A DNA stretch of 56,594 bases from Pasteurella testudinis DSM 23072 (lineage in GTDB: Bacteria; Pseudomonadota; Gammaproteobacteria; Enterobacterales; Pasteurellaceae): the NCBI RefSeq assembly GCF_900176075.1, contig NZ_FWWV01000009.1:1-56594 (forward strand), in the 5' to 3' direction. The position numbers were made by a program, and so were the translations under genes. Below are positions 31,107 to 39,027 of the stretch, in pieces. The notes under the pieces were generated by a model. The model searched no databases. It saw nothing but the letters and a program-made list of their open reading frames with translations, and was not told where the DNA came from. Position 1 is the stretch's first letter. Every line of letters begins with the position of its first letter.

Positions 31107-32282
31107 CTATGCTGCGGCGACTTTGGCGGCAAAGTCGATTAAATAACTGTCGGTGATGCGTTGGCGGAAATTCAGATTTTCCAGCGGCGGCACAGGGGTG
31201 TAATCGTAATCAATGTACAATTTGCCGTCTTTCAGCACCTCTTTGCTATTGATTTCACCGTCAAACCACGCCTTACCGTCCACGATATAGCCTAAGTTTT
31301 TCAGCTCACGGAATTTTGCATTAATGCCTTCCAGAATATCTTTCACCAGTGTTGGCGTAATCGGTTTATCCATTGCCCACGCATGCGCTTCGGCGATGGT
31401 GTCCGCCAATACTTGTGCGGTGCGGGTATAGTTCTCAAACGCAAACAGCGGATCATCGGAACAGGTGCGCGAACCCCAAAAGCGATAACCGTTGAAGTTG
31501 ATCGGCACGGTGACTTTCTTTTCATTCAGATAGTTTGCGTCGGTGCTGCTATCTTGAATGTCAAATGTGATGTCTTTGGTTACGCCGCTCACACCGCTCA
31601 CGCCCACATTGGATAGCGTTTTGTGCCAACCTATGGTTTTGTCGATATAAGCTCGCAAGCCCAACGCACGTTCCACGCTGTAGGTTGTCGCTTTGGCTTT
31701 GGTGTTTACATCAAAGGTGATGAAATCACCGTGGATCACCATAATTTCGCGTTCGCTGAATTTTTTCTGATAAGCGACGGCTTCTTCCTTGGTTTTGCAG
31801 CCATAAGCCGAAACATAGGCAAAACCGCGCAATTTTTTAGCAATGCTTGCCAACTCTTTTGCTACGTCTTCATCATCGAATTTCGGTACGCCTAAAATGC
31901 GCGGCTTGACCGATAATTTAGACTGCGCCACTAATAGCGCTTTCAAGCCGGTGTATTTGCCCTCTTCGGTCACAGTGCCGATGATATTTGCTTTGGTGGT
32001 GTCTGCGTCGTCATCTTCGTTGACCCGCACGATCACGCATGGGGTATTCACTTGATCCGCAATTGCGTCAAGTGCCTGCGCCAGTGTGCCTTGTTTCCCT
32101 GCTTTAGCAATAGCGGCAAGTGGGTTAGTGATCAAAACGGGTTCGTTTAGCGGGAAAGTGTCTGCGTCGGCATCATTAGCGGTGCAAACCATGCCGATAA
32201 TTGCGGTTGAAATTGTGCGAATCGGACGTGTGCCATCGGTGAGTTCGATAACGCGAATGCCGTGTAAATATTCATCTGCCAT
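31107..32282 (-). CDS. FI: tail sheath protein (P2 gpFI)
   Basis: A 391-aa contractile sheath subunit. It has HGIRVIELTDGTRPIRTIST near the N-terminus, VIGTV-type loops, and the C-terminal PPLENLNFRQRITDSYLIDF. First gene of the FI-FII-E-U-D late operon. A TGT-N13-ACA dyad lies about 80 bases upstream. Confidence 0.96.
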   Translation of the reverse strand: MADEYLHGIRVIELTDGTRPIRTISTAIIGMVCTANDADADTFPLNEPVLITNPLAAIAKAGKQGTLAQALDAIADQVNTPCVIVRVNEDDDADTTKANIIGTVTEEGKYTGLKALLVAQSKLSVKPRILGVPKFDDEDVAKELASIAKKLRGFAYVSAYGCKTKEEAVAYQKKFSEREIMVIHGDFITFDVNTKAKATTYSVERALGLRAYIDKTIGWHKTLSNVGVSGVSGVTKDITFDIQDSSTDANYLNEKKVTVPINFNGYRFWGSRTCSDDPLFAFENYTRTAQVLADTIAEAHAWAMDKPITPTLVKDILEGINAKFRELKNLGYIVDGKAWFDGEINSKEVLKDGKLYIDYDYTPVPPLENLNFRQRITDSYLIDFAAKVAAA

Positions 32283-32359
32283 AAAATTAGCCCTTGGAGT
32301 TCTTGTGGATTCAAGGGCTATTGTGATCGGCTAAAGTGCGGTTGTCGTGCGGTTGGGCA

Positions 32360-32378
32360 TGTGTAGCGGCGTTTGACA
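32360..32378 (-). promoter_or_regulatory. candidate Ogr-type site of the F operon
   Basis: TGT-N13-ACA dyad whose minus-strand reading starts TGTCAAA. It shares this form with 38224-38242 and 48336-48354. A CACAAT element lies about 45 bases downstream on the minus strand. Confidence 0.6.
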
Positions 32379-32407
32379 AAAATAGACCGGAATATTCCAC
32401 ATCAGAG

Positions 32408-32857
32408 CTATTTTTTGTGGTAAAGGGCAGCTAAATCATTCGGTGAATACTGTTCCGGCTTTTCCAGCTCCAGCATTTCCGCGCACCATTCTGAACAAAA
32501 GTACTTCGATTTAGCGTGGCGAAACGGCAGCACGATACCGACTGCACCGAACCAATCATAGCGTTTGCCTTGTGTGCGGTAGAAAAACCAAATCAGCCGG
32601 TCTTCATCTAATTCGACAGGGATTAAATCCCATTTGTCCGGCGGCAGTGGCATGATTTTTTGCCGCACACCACCGTCACGAATCGACGCCGAACGACAGC
32701 AATAATTACCGTCATAACTTAGATAAGCAATCTCACAATGCGAATACTCGCCACGCGTCAGTTTGCGAGTGAACCAGTCACTGAAACGCGCTAAAAGTGC
32801 GGTTGGGTTGTTGCCTGTTTTACGTCCTTTATACAATGCCAAATACACATTACTCAT
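32408..32857 (-). CDS. papain-like (YiiX/NlpC-type) cysteine peptidase-like phage protein
   Basis: A 149-aa protein. It has a histidine segment (GEYSHCEIAYLS) and a cysteine segment (YFCSEWCAEML). The His-before-Cys order fits a permuted papain fold of the YiiX/DUF830 kind. Cys in FCSE is the likely nucleophile. It starts at 32857, overlapping the tail-fibre chaperone stop by 8 bases; the ORF is open to 32959. It may modify the host envelope or be a moron. Function inferred. Confidence 0.65.
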   Translation of the reverse strand: MSNVYLALYKGRKTGNNPTALLARFSDWFTRKLTRGEYSHCEIAYLSYDGNYCCRSASIRDGGVRQKIMPLPPDKWDLIPVELDEDRLIWFFYRTQGKRYDWFGAVGIVLPFRHAKSKYFCSEWCAEMLELEKPEQYSPNDLAALYHKK

Positions 32858-33557
32858 AAATTTCGCTCCAACCCGTAGAAAAATCATAATCTTGTGGATT
32901 GTCCGCTGATAGCATTGCAACACGATGCTTTTCTGCATTTGCAAAATCAGCTTGTTCATGTAGCACCATCGCTACAATCAATTCATTAAGCAGTGATGGC
33001 GTCATAGTCACAAATGAGTTATTCATTGTTTTCCATTGTAGATTAGCGGGTAGTGCCGGTAGCTGATGAATCGTCAAATACTGTATCCGGCTTGGCTCGT
33101 CTGTATGAAACCATTTATCAATCGTTTTTAAGTAGACGCCGCTATGCGTGCGACGGTAGCGCTCATTTTTAATCAATTCCCACACAGTTTGCTGTTGTTC
33201 TGATTTTAATTTCAACGCATTATCAGCCGATAATATCCACGCATTATTATCCCAGTGATGATATTGTGACGGCGGCGGCAATAATGTCAGTGCGCTATCT
33301 AAATCACCCAATTCGGTGATTTCTTGCTGCACTTTAGAGTCTTTTTGATAAGCTATTTTTCCACGATAATCCGGCACATATTGCCACTCATTATTAATTA
33401 ACTTGACTCCGAATCCCTCTTTATCATGTGGCGGTTGAGTAAATGTGCAGTTATCGGGCAATGTAAAATCAAAGACTGTGACAAGATGCTCCCGCCCCAA
33501 ATCATCATAGTATTTTGTCCCAAGCTTAGTTGTGTTATCTATAGTTGTGTTATCCAT
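32850..33557 (-). CDS. tail fibre assembly protein, DUF4376 type
   Basis: A 235-aa protein. The N-terminal part is variable and tfa-like. The C-terminal part (NERYRRTHSGVYLKTIDKWF, then HTDEPSRIQYLTI and FVTMTPSLLNELIVAMVLHE) is the DUF4376 domain found in tail fibre assembly proteins. Probably a chaperone for the fibre encoded just upstream. The start repeats DNTTIDNTTK. Confidence 0.85.
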   Translation of the reverse strand: MDNTTIDNTTKLGTKYYDDLGREHLVTVFDFTLPDNCTFTQPPHDKEGFGVKLINNEWQYVPDYRGKIAYQKDSKVQQEITELGDLDSALTLLPPPSQYHHWDNNAWILSADNALKLKSEQQQTVWELIKNERYRRTHSGVYLKTIDKWFHTDEPSRIQYLTIHQLPALPANLQWKTMNNSFVTMTPSLLNELIVAMVLHEQADFANAEKHRVAMLSADNPQDYDFSTGWSEIYE

Positions 33558-33575
33558 ATTTTCTCCTTAGGTCGT

Positions 33576-35843
33576 CTACGCTGTGCGGAACCACATATAC
33601 ACTTTGATATGCCGTCCCATAACATTAATTGTTGCACCACTTGTACCTGTGTTATTGATAGTAACGCTATGGCTGTGTGCTCCAACAGCAACACTATGAG
33701 TATGCGCACCGGCACTATTGATATAAATTGGAAGTTTCCAACCGTTGTTGTATGTACCGTATGTGCCTTGCCCTCCAGAATGTCCGCTATTGCCCGCCCA
33801 CTGGTCGCCAGTGTGAGTATGCGCACCGGTACTGTTTGTATGTTTAGTACCCAAATCCGTATTTGCAATAGTCGCGGTATGGCTGTGTTGAGGTATAGGT
33901 ACAGCCGGTGTATTGCTGCCGGTGATATTTTTAGTTGCTTGTCCTGAATTGGCACTGTATAACGCAACATCACCAGCAAGCAATGTCCATGTTCCCGGAT
34001 AACCATAAGTCGACGGATTAGCGGCATTAACCGTTAATAATAAGTGCCCCACCGGAAACAGTCTTGTGAGTAAACCCAATGATTCCGCACCTTTTTCGTA
34101 TGCTTTTTTGACTGCATTTTCCGTTGCTGCTTTCGTTGTACTCGTGCCATTTGTTATATCAGATAACTGGACGATTCCTGCTGCTGTAGTGCTTGCTTTA
34201 TCAATAGCATGCGTATGGCTTTCTGCAGTTACTGCATTAGTTGATGTGGCAGTAATTGGCGATGGTGTACCGAGTGTAAAAGTGCGGTTTGTACTCAAAT
34301 TTCCGCCGCCGGTTAAACCGTTTCCAGCCGTTAAAGTACGACTTGTTGGTACGCTGTCGAGTGCGTCAATGCGTTTCCATGAAGCAAATGAGCCTGTACT
34401 GGTGGTGTTGCGGATATAGCGTCGGTTACTGTCCCAAATTGTATATTCTTGTAACCAGCCATATGTAGATTTGCGCACCTCCAGCACACCGGCTTTAACT
34501 TCGGGATAGTGCAAGGCGGCAGTTGCACCGGCATTGTCATCACGATAATAAGAACCGGCAACCTTGACTGTATCCAAATCTTCTGTGGTGAGTTTTTTCA
34601 ACACAAAATCCGCAATGCCATAGCCCGAAAGCGTTGTCGCTTTGGTTGCTTTTTTACCAATTTCGTTCAGCAGATTTGCGCTTAAATTAGCATTGTTGCC
34701 CATCGCTGCAGCTAACTCTTGCAACGTATCTAACGCCGCAGGGGCGGAGCCGACTAATTGCGCTATCAATGTTTTGACAAATTTGGTTGTCGCAATCTGG
34801 TCTGTGTTGGTTGTTGCCGCCGCCGTTGGCGCAGTTGGTGCGCCGCTGAATGCAGGGCTTGCTAACGGGGCTTTGGCATCCAGTACACTTTCTAGCCCTG
34901 TGATTTGATTCATGCCGTGATTATGCACCGTGGCGGCTTTGCCGTTTGCAAGGTTATATGCCGCATTAGCTCTATCCATTGCAGTTTTTGCAGCAGATTC
35001 GGTAGCCGCTTTTGTTGTGCTTGTGCCTGTTGTGCTGGTTGATAGCTGCACGATACCTGCAATACTTGTTGTCGCCTTGTCAATTGCATGCGTATGACTT
35101 TCTGCAGTTACTGCATTAGTTGATGTAGCAGTAATTGGCGATGGTGTACCGAGTGTAAAAGTGCGGTTTGTACTCAAATTTCCACCGCCGGTTAAACCGC
35201 TTCCGGCTGTATAAGTGCGACTAGTCGGCACGCTGTCGAGTGCGTCAATCCGCCTCCATGTCGTCGGAAATAAGCCACTGCTTTGTGTATTACGCACATA
35301 TCTGCGATTACTATCCCAGACAGTATATTCTTGCTGCCAACCAAACGTGGACTGCTTCACCACTAGCGAGCCCGCTTTCGCTTCCGGATAATGGCGCTCA
35401 CTTGTTGAGTTTGCATTGTTATCTTGTTTATAAAATCCCGCGACTTTTACAGTATCTAAATCTTCCGTGGTCAACGTTTTCAGCGCAAAATCTGTAACAT
35501 CGCTTATCTTATGTGTATGAGTTGCATTTGCTTTGCCGCTTGCAAGTGTGTGTGCAGCGTTAGCTCTGTCCATTGCGGTTTTAGTTGCTTTAGTCGTAGA
35601 GGCTTTTGTTTCCCCAGAATCGGTAACAGAGCTTGATAGTATTACTGTACCGCTCTTTGCCGTTGTCGCTGCCGCTGTTGCGGTTTTGAGTTTGTCTTGT
35701 TCGGCTTTCAAGTACTTTGTGCGGTTAGCGAGTTGCTGCGCTTGCTTATTCGCAATGCCGTCTTTGCCGGCAACCACCGGATCGGTTTTTTCAAGCTGAT
35801 AGATACCGCTTTCAAATGTGCTGGTTTCGGTGAGATTTGCCAT
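33576..35843 (-). CDS. tail fibre protein (P2 gpH-like)
   Basis: A 755-aa fibre. The N-terminal part resembles P2 H (QLEKTDPVVAGKDGIANKQA, attaches to the baseplate). Two large repeated modules follow (see LTTEDLDTVKVAG and TLGTPSPITATSTNAVTAES, each present twice). A collar-like C-terminal domain ends in HIKVYMWFRTA. The two DNA copies (about 34201-34360 and 35080-35240) are nearly identical and 879 bases apart, a multiple of 3. It recognises the host surface, so it determines host range. Confidence 0.92.
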   Translation of the reverse strand: MANLTETSTFESGIYQLEKTDPVVAGKDGIANKQAQQLANRTKYLKAEQDKLKTATAAATTAKSGTVILSSSVTDSGETKASTTKATKTAMDRANAAHTLASGKANATHTHKISDVTDFALKTLTTEDLDTVKVAGFYKQDNNANSTSERHYPEAKAGSLVVKQSTFGWQQEYTVWDSNRRYVRNTQSSGLFPTTWRRIDALDSVPTSRTYTAGSGLTGGGNLSTNRTFTLGTPSPITATSTNAVTAESHTHAIDKATTSIAGIVQLSTSTTGTSTTKAATESAAKTAMDRANAAYNLANGKAATVHNHGMNQITGLESVLDAKAPLASPAFSGAPTAPTAAATTNTDQIATTKFVKTLIAQLVGSAPAALDTLQELAAAMGNNANLSANLLNEIGKKATKATTLSGYGIADFVLKKLTTEDLDTVKVAGSYYRDDNAGATAALHYPEVKAGVLEVRKSTYGWLQEYTIWDSNRRYIRNTTSTGSFASWKRIDALDSVPTSRTLTAGNGLTGGGNLSTNRTFTLGTPSPITATSTNAVTAESHTHAIDKASTTAAGIVQLSDITNGTSTTKAATENAVKKAYEKGAESLGLLTRLFPVGHLLLTVNAANPSTYGYPGTWTLLAGDVALYSANSGQATKNITGSNTPAVPIPQHSHTATIANTDLGTKHTNSTGAHTHTGDQWAGNSGHSGGQGTYGTYNNGWKLPIYINSAGAHTHSVAVGAHSHSVTINNTGTSGATINVMGRHIKVYMWFRTA

Positions 35844-35846
35844 TGT

Positions 35847-36410
35847 TTAAGCTACTCCGTAAGTGTATGTGCCGTCATAACGGATCACGTTGTTGTATAA
35901 ATATTGTGCTTGCTCAAAATGCAATCCGGCGAGGTGACAGCGTGCCGGTGCGGTATTATTCAGCAAGCGTTTAACTTGTTCGGCTTGTGCAATGCTGACA
36001 GGGCGTTTTAGATAAATGCGATACATCGCCCAATGGATCGCTTCGTCGCCGTAAAAATAGGTTCCGTCATATTTGGCGGTGCCGTCATAGCGTTGCAAAT
36101 CCAAATTTTCTAAAATCGTTGCGTCGCCGTATCCTGCCGACTGCAAAACTCGCCGAATGCTGGCAATCGTACCTTTTTGTTTATGCAGTTTTGCGGCTTC
36201 TAAAATCGTGTTGCGTTTCTGTTCTTCGCTCCAATTATCGTCCCACTCGTCAACTGACATTGACCATGCCAACCAGCCCAATAATTCAACAGGACAATAG
36301 CGGGTGTGCCAAAGCGCAGTGATTGGTGTTTCGATGTCAAAAATTTGCGACAATACCGCCGATAATCGGGCTTCAAGTGCGGTTTGATTCGGTGGCAATA
36401 ATTTACTCAT
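35847..36410 (-). CDS. I: tail protein I (P2 gpI)
   Basis: A 187-aa baseplate-wedge protein: SKLLPPNQTALEARLSAVLS, then PVELLGWLAWSMSVDEWDDN and RRVLQSAGYGDATI, all typical of gpI. Start at 36410, overlapping the end of J (ATGAGTAA); the ORF is open to 36422. Confidence 0.95.
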   Translation of the reverse strand: MSKLLPPNQTALEARLSAVLSQIFDIETPITALWHTRYCPVELLGWLAWSMSVDEWDDNWSEEQKRNTILEAAKLHKQKGTIASIRRVLQSAGYGDATILENLDLQRYDGTAKYDGTYFYGDEAIHWAMYRIYLKRPVSIAQAEQVKRLLNNTAPARCHLAGLHFEQAQYLYNNVIRYDGTYTYGVA

Positions 36411-37314
36411 CGAGGCCCCCAATCGTGATATTGATTGCTGTGCAGTAACCGGCTTGGCTTGGTTGGATCACTAAATCCCGTGTCGGCACAGTCAGTTTTA
36501 CGTTTTGCACACCTTGTTGATGCAGTGCCGCATAAATGCCCGAAAGGGTGATGTCATGTCCCAGTTTGTGTTTTTCGTTTGCAAAGGCTTGGGCGGCGGC
36601 ATTGACTTGTTGCAAAATTGCGGCTTCGGCAGTTGACGGATACAGCGTGAGTACGGCATTTATGCTGTAGCTGACAATGGTCGCTGACTGTACAAGTACG
36701 GTATCTGTCAGTGGCCGCACGTCTTCGGCGTTAAGTGTGGTTTTGACGGTGTTGATTAAAGCGGTATCTGCTTGCCCTTGTCCCTTAGTCGATAACACAG
36801 TCACTTGCACTGTACCGGGTTTTGGGCTACTGATGTCGGCATCTTTGACCGCACTTGAGGCGGTCAGGGTATGAAACAGATAGCTGTTTTTCGGGCCAGC
36901 GGTGGTGAAGCCCTCAAGAGATAACTGAATGCGCTGGCGCAGGCGGTCATCACTTTCGCCGATTTGTTCAGTCGGTGGGTTGGTACTGTCATCTGCTGGC
37001 TGAATAATCAAGCGTTTTACACCGTAGAGCGCACCCAGTTGATCCAAATCACTGCCAATAGCGTAGGCAAGCATAACGCCCTTGGCGGCGGCATTAATCC
37101 GCGCGCGCAACAGCGTTTCCAAGTATGTATTTTCTTCTAACAATTTGGTGACGGGATCAGATTCCATCGTTAACCGCTTCGCCCAGTACGTTTGTTCGTC
37201 AGCCGCAAAGCGGTTGATAAAATTTGTTTTGCGTGCCGCAAGCAGGGTTTCAAAGTCCAATTCTTCAATGATTTGCGGCGCAGGCAGTTTTGATAGATCA
37301 ACTTGTCGGCTCAT
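36403..37314 (-). CDS. J: baseplate protein J (P2 gpJ)
   Basis: A 303-aa baseplate wedge protein (SRQVDLSKLPAPQIIEELDF start; DSDLDQ-type central region GSDLDQLGALYGVKRLI; GFTTAGPKNSYLFHTL). It overlaps W by 4 bases and I by 8. Confidence 0.96.
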   Translation of the reverse strand: MSRQVDLSKLPAPQIIEELDFETLLAARKTNFINRFAADEQTYWAKRLTMESDPVTKLLEENTYLETLLRARINAAAKGVMLAYAIGSDLDQLGALYGVKRLIIQPADDSTNPPTEQIGESDDRLRQRIQLSLEGFTTAGPKNSYLFHTLTASSAVKDADISSPKPGTVQVTVLSTKGQGQADTALINTVKTTLNAEDVRPLTDTVLVQSATIVSYSINAVLTLYPSTAEAAILQQVNAAAQAFANEKHKLGHDITLSGIYAALHQQGVQNVKLTVPTRDLVIQPSQAGYCTAINITIGGLDE

Positions 37315-37652
37315 TGCATTAACCCCAATTGGTTAAAATTTAGCGATTGATTGCCATTTTTCGTGGTTGCGCTGATGTCGGCAGTCAGGCGATATTTACT
37401 TTCTTCGGCAAACTGCACCGCAAAGGCGGTGATGTCTATGCGCGGCTCCCAGCGTTGCAGAGCGACAATTGAGGCGGCGGCAATTTGCAAAGCAAGGGCA
37501 TGACTAATTGGACGGTCGAGCAACATCGGCAAAATGCTGCCGTATTCACGCCGCTGAATGCGTGTGCCAACTGCGGTTTGTAAAATATCAGCGATACTTT
37601 GTCGGATATGGGCGGTTTCGTCGTTAAGCATTAATCCGCTTTCTCTGTTCAT
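37311..37652 (-). CDS. W: baseplate protein W (gp25-like)
   Basis: A 113-aa lysozyme-like fold baseplate protein of the gpW/gp25 family: HIRQSIADILQTAVGTRIQR, then REYGSILPMLLDRPI and RWEPRIDI, the family signature. Overlaps V by 4 bases. Confidence 0.96.
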   Translation of the reverse strand: MNRESGLMLNDETAHIRQSIADILQTAVGTRIQRREYGSILPMLLDRPISHALALQIAAASIVALQRWEPRIDITAFAVQFAEESKYRLTADISATTKNGNQSLNFNQLGLMQ

Positions 37653-38176
37653 TTTGTCGGTTTTCCTGTTTTAGCCGGTCCCGGCGTTACGCCCTCATGT
37701 GGGTGATTCATTTGGCTGATACCGCCTGCGATTTGATCACCGGTGCTTTCGATTTTGCCGTCAACGTTTAAATTGCCGTTGATAGTGTTATTCGGGCAGT
37801 TGATCACGAGGTTTTTCACACCGATGATAGTCAATGTGCTGCTGGCTTGGTTATAGACAAAACGTGCGCCATCGGCGAATTCGATCACATGTTCATTGGG
37901 GCTTTGGCTTGGGGCATTGCCTGCGGTGTAGATGCCGATAATCACCAGTGCGGTTGTCAGTTCACCGCTCAACGAGATGATTAAGCACTGTTCGCCCACC
38001 GTCGGCGGCGACCATGTTTTTGTCGTGCCGGCACGCATGGCGGCAAACGGTAGCCAGTCAGTCAAAATCGTCCCCGACCGCACTTTGACCCGTGCAAGCG
38101 TATGATCCACTTCGGCAATCAAGCCAAAGCGGTGCATATTTTCAAGGCGGCGGATAACGTCAGCGAGTGTTTTCAT
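37649..38176 (-). CDS. V: baseplate spike protein V (P2 gpV)
   Basis: A 175-aa membrane-piercing spike. It has VIRRLENMHRFGLIAEVDHT, the OB-fold region and a C-terminal beta-helical tail (NTINGNLNVDGKIESTGDQI) ending in the apex. Start at 38176 is the conserved one; the ORF is open upstream to 38341. First gene of the V-W-J-I-fibre operon. Confidence 0.95.
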   Translation of the reverse strand: MKTLADVIRRLENMHRFGLIAEVDHTLARVKVRSGTILTDWLPFAAMRAGTTKTWSPPTVGEQCLIISLSGELTTALVIIGIYTAGNAPSQSPNEHVIEFADGARFVYNQASSTLTIIGVKNLVINCPNNTINGNLNVDGKIESTGDQIAGGISQMNHPHEGVTPGPAKTGKPTK

Positions 38177-38223
38177 AAACCGCATTTTGAGCGGTGAAAG
38201 TGCGGTTGTCGTGGGCTTGGCGG

Positions 38224-38242
38224 TGTTGATTGAGCTTTGACA
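38224..38242 (-). promoter_or_regulatory. candidate Ogr-type site of the V operon
   Basis: TGT-N13-ACA dyad (minus strand starts TGTCAAA) 48 bases upstream of the V start. It lies between V and the divergent hic promoter. Confidence 0.55.
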
Positions 38243-38257
38243 ACGTAGTAAAAATAA

Positions 38258-38310
38258 ATAAACATTTTTGTTTATTTTATCTTGACAAGATAAACATTTT
38301 TGTTTATTAT
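38258..38310 (+). promoter_or_regulatory. hicAB promoter with two operator-like dyads
   Basis: TTGACA (38282-38287), 17 bases, TATTAT (38305-38310): a near-consensus sigma70 promoter. Two copies of ATAAACA-TTTT-TGTTTAT at 38258-38275 and 38290-38307 are 32 bases apart. The second occupies the spacer and the -10 element. This is the expected layout for autorepression by HicB. Confidence 0.85.
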
Positions 38311-38339
38311 TAACCCATCTTAAAACACACGGAGAAAAC

Positions 38340-38516
38340 ATGAAACAACGTGAATTTTTAAGATGGCTGAAAGCTCAAGGGGTAGAGACGAAAGAAGGTG
38401 CAAACCATATTAAGCTCTACTATAACGGCAAACAATCCGTTCTACCGCGACATGCAAGTCAGGAAATCGCAAAGGGAACGGAAATTGCAGTAAAAAAGCA
38501 ACTCGGTCTAAAATAA
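38340..38516 (+). CDS. hicA: HicA mRNA interferase toxin
   Basis: A 58-aa dsRBD-fold RNase toxin (KQREFLRWLKAQGVETKEGA, catalytic His in the conserved NHIKLYYNGK). GGAGAA ribosome site. The toxin gene comes first, before hicB. HicA cleaves mRNA and is neutralised by HicB. It is inserted between V and T on the opposite strand, so it is a moron, probably for prophage maintenance or phage exclusion. Confidence 0.93.
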   Translation: MKQREFLRWLKAQGVETKEGANHIKLYYNGKQSVLPRHASQEIAKGTEIAVKKQLGLK

Positions 38517-38518
38517 TC

Positions 38519-38542
38519 AAAGCCCCTCAATTGGGGGGCTTT
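38519..38542 (+). terminator. hairpin terminator between hicA and hicB
   Basis: AAAGCCCC/GGGGCTTT (8 bp, 8-base loop) followed by TTCTT, directly after the hicA stop. It would stop part of the transcripts before hicB. Confidence 0.75.
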
Positions 38543-38567
38543 CTTGGCAACAAAAAGAGGATTATTT

Positions 38568-38990
38568 ATGTTATATCCGGCAACATTTGAGAAAGAAGAA
38601 ACGGGCTACAGCGTGACTTTTCGGGATATTCCGGAAGCGATTACCTGCGGTGATGATTTGGATCATGCGCTGTTTATGGCAAAAGATGCGCTATTGACGG
38701 CGATGGATTTCTATTTTGAAGATCATCGTCCCGTGCCGCAGCCAAGCGCAGCGCAAGAGGGCGAATATTTAATTGAATTACCGTTAAGCGTGTCGGCGAA
38801 AGTGCTGTTGTTGAATGAAATGATTGCGCAAAATATCAGTAATGTAGAGTTGGCAAAGCGTATTAATGTGAAACCGCAAGAAGTGCAACGGATCACTAAT
38901 CTTGCACACGCAACCAAAATTGATACTATCGGGCGTGCTTTTGCCGCGCTGGGTAAAAATTTGAATTTAAGCGTTGGTTTGTCAGCATAA
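38568..38990 (+). CDS. hicB: HicB antitoxin
   Basis: A 140-aa antitoxin: the HicB partial RNase H fold (LYPATFEKEETGYSVTFRDI, residues 1-70) followed by a C-terminal helix-turn-helix (NVELAKRINVKPQEVQRITN). It binds HicA and the operator dyads. Start at 38568 with AAGAGG upstream. Confidence 0.93.
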   Translation: MLYPATFEKEETGYSVTFRDIPEAITCGDDLDHALFMAKDALLTAMDFYFEDHRPVPQPSAAQEGEYLIELPLSVSAKVLLLNEMIAQNISNVELAKRINVKPQEVQRITNLAHATKIDTIGRAFAALGKNLNLSVGLSA

Positions 38991-39004
38991 ACCAACATAG
39001 AAGA

Positions 39005-39027
39005 CGGGGCAATCGCCCCGTTTTTTA
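39005..39027 (+). terminator. terminator of hicAB
   Basis: ACGGGGC/GCCCCGT with a 4-base loop and six T, on the plus strand, just before the T gene end. Confidence 0.9.
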
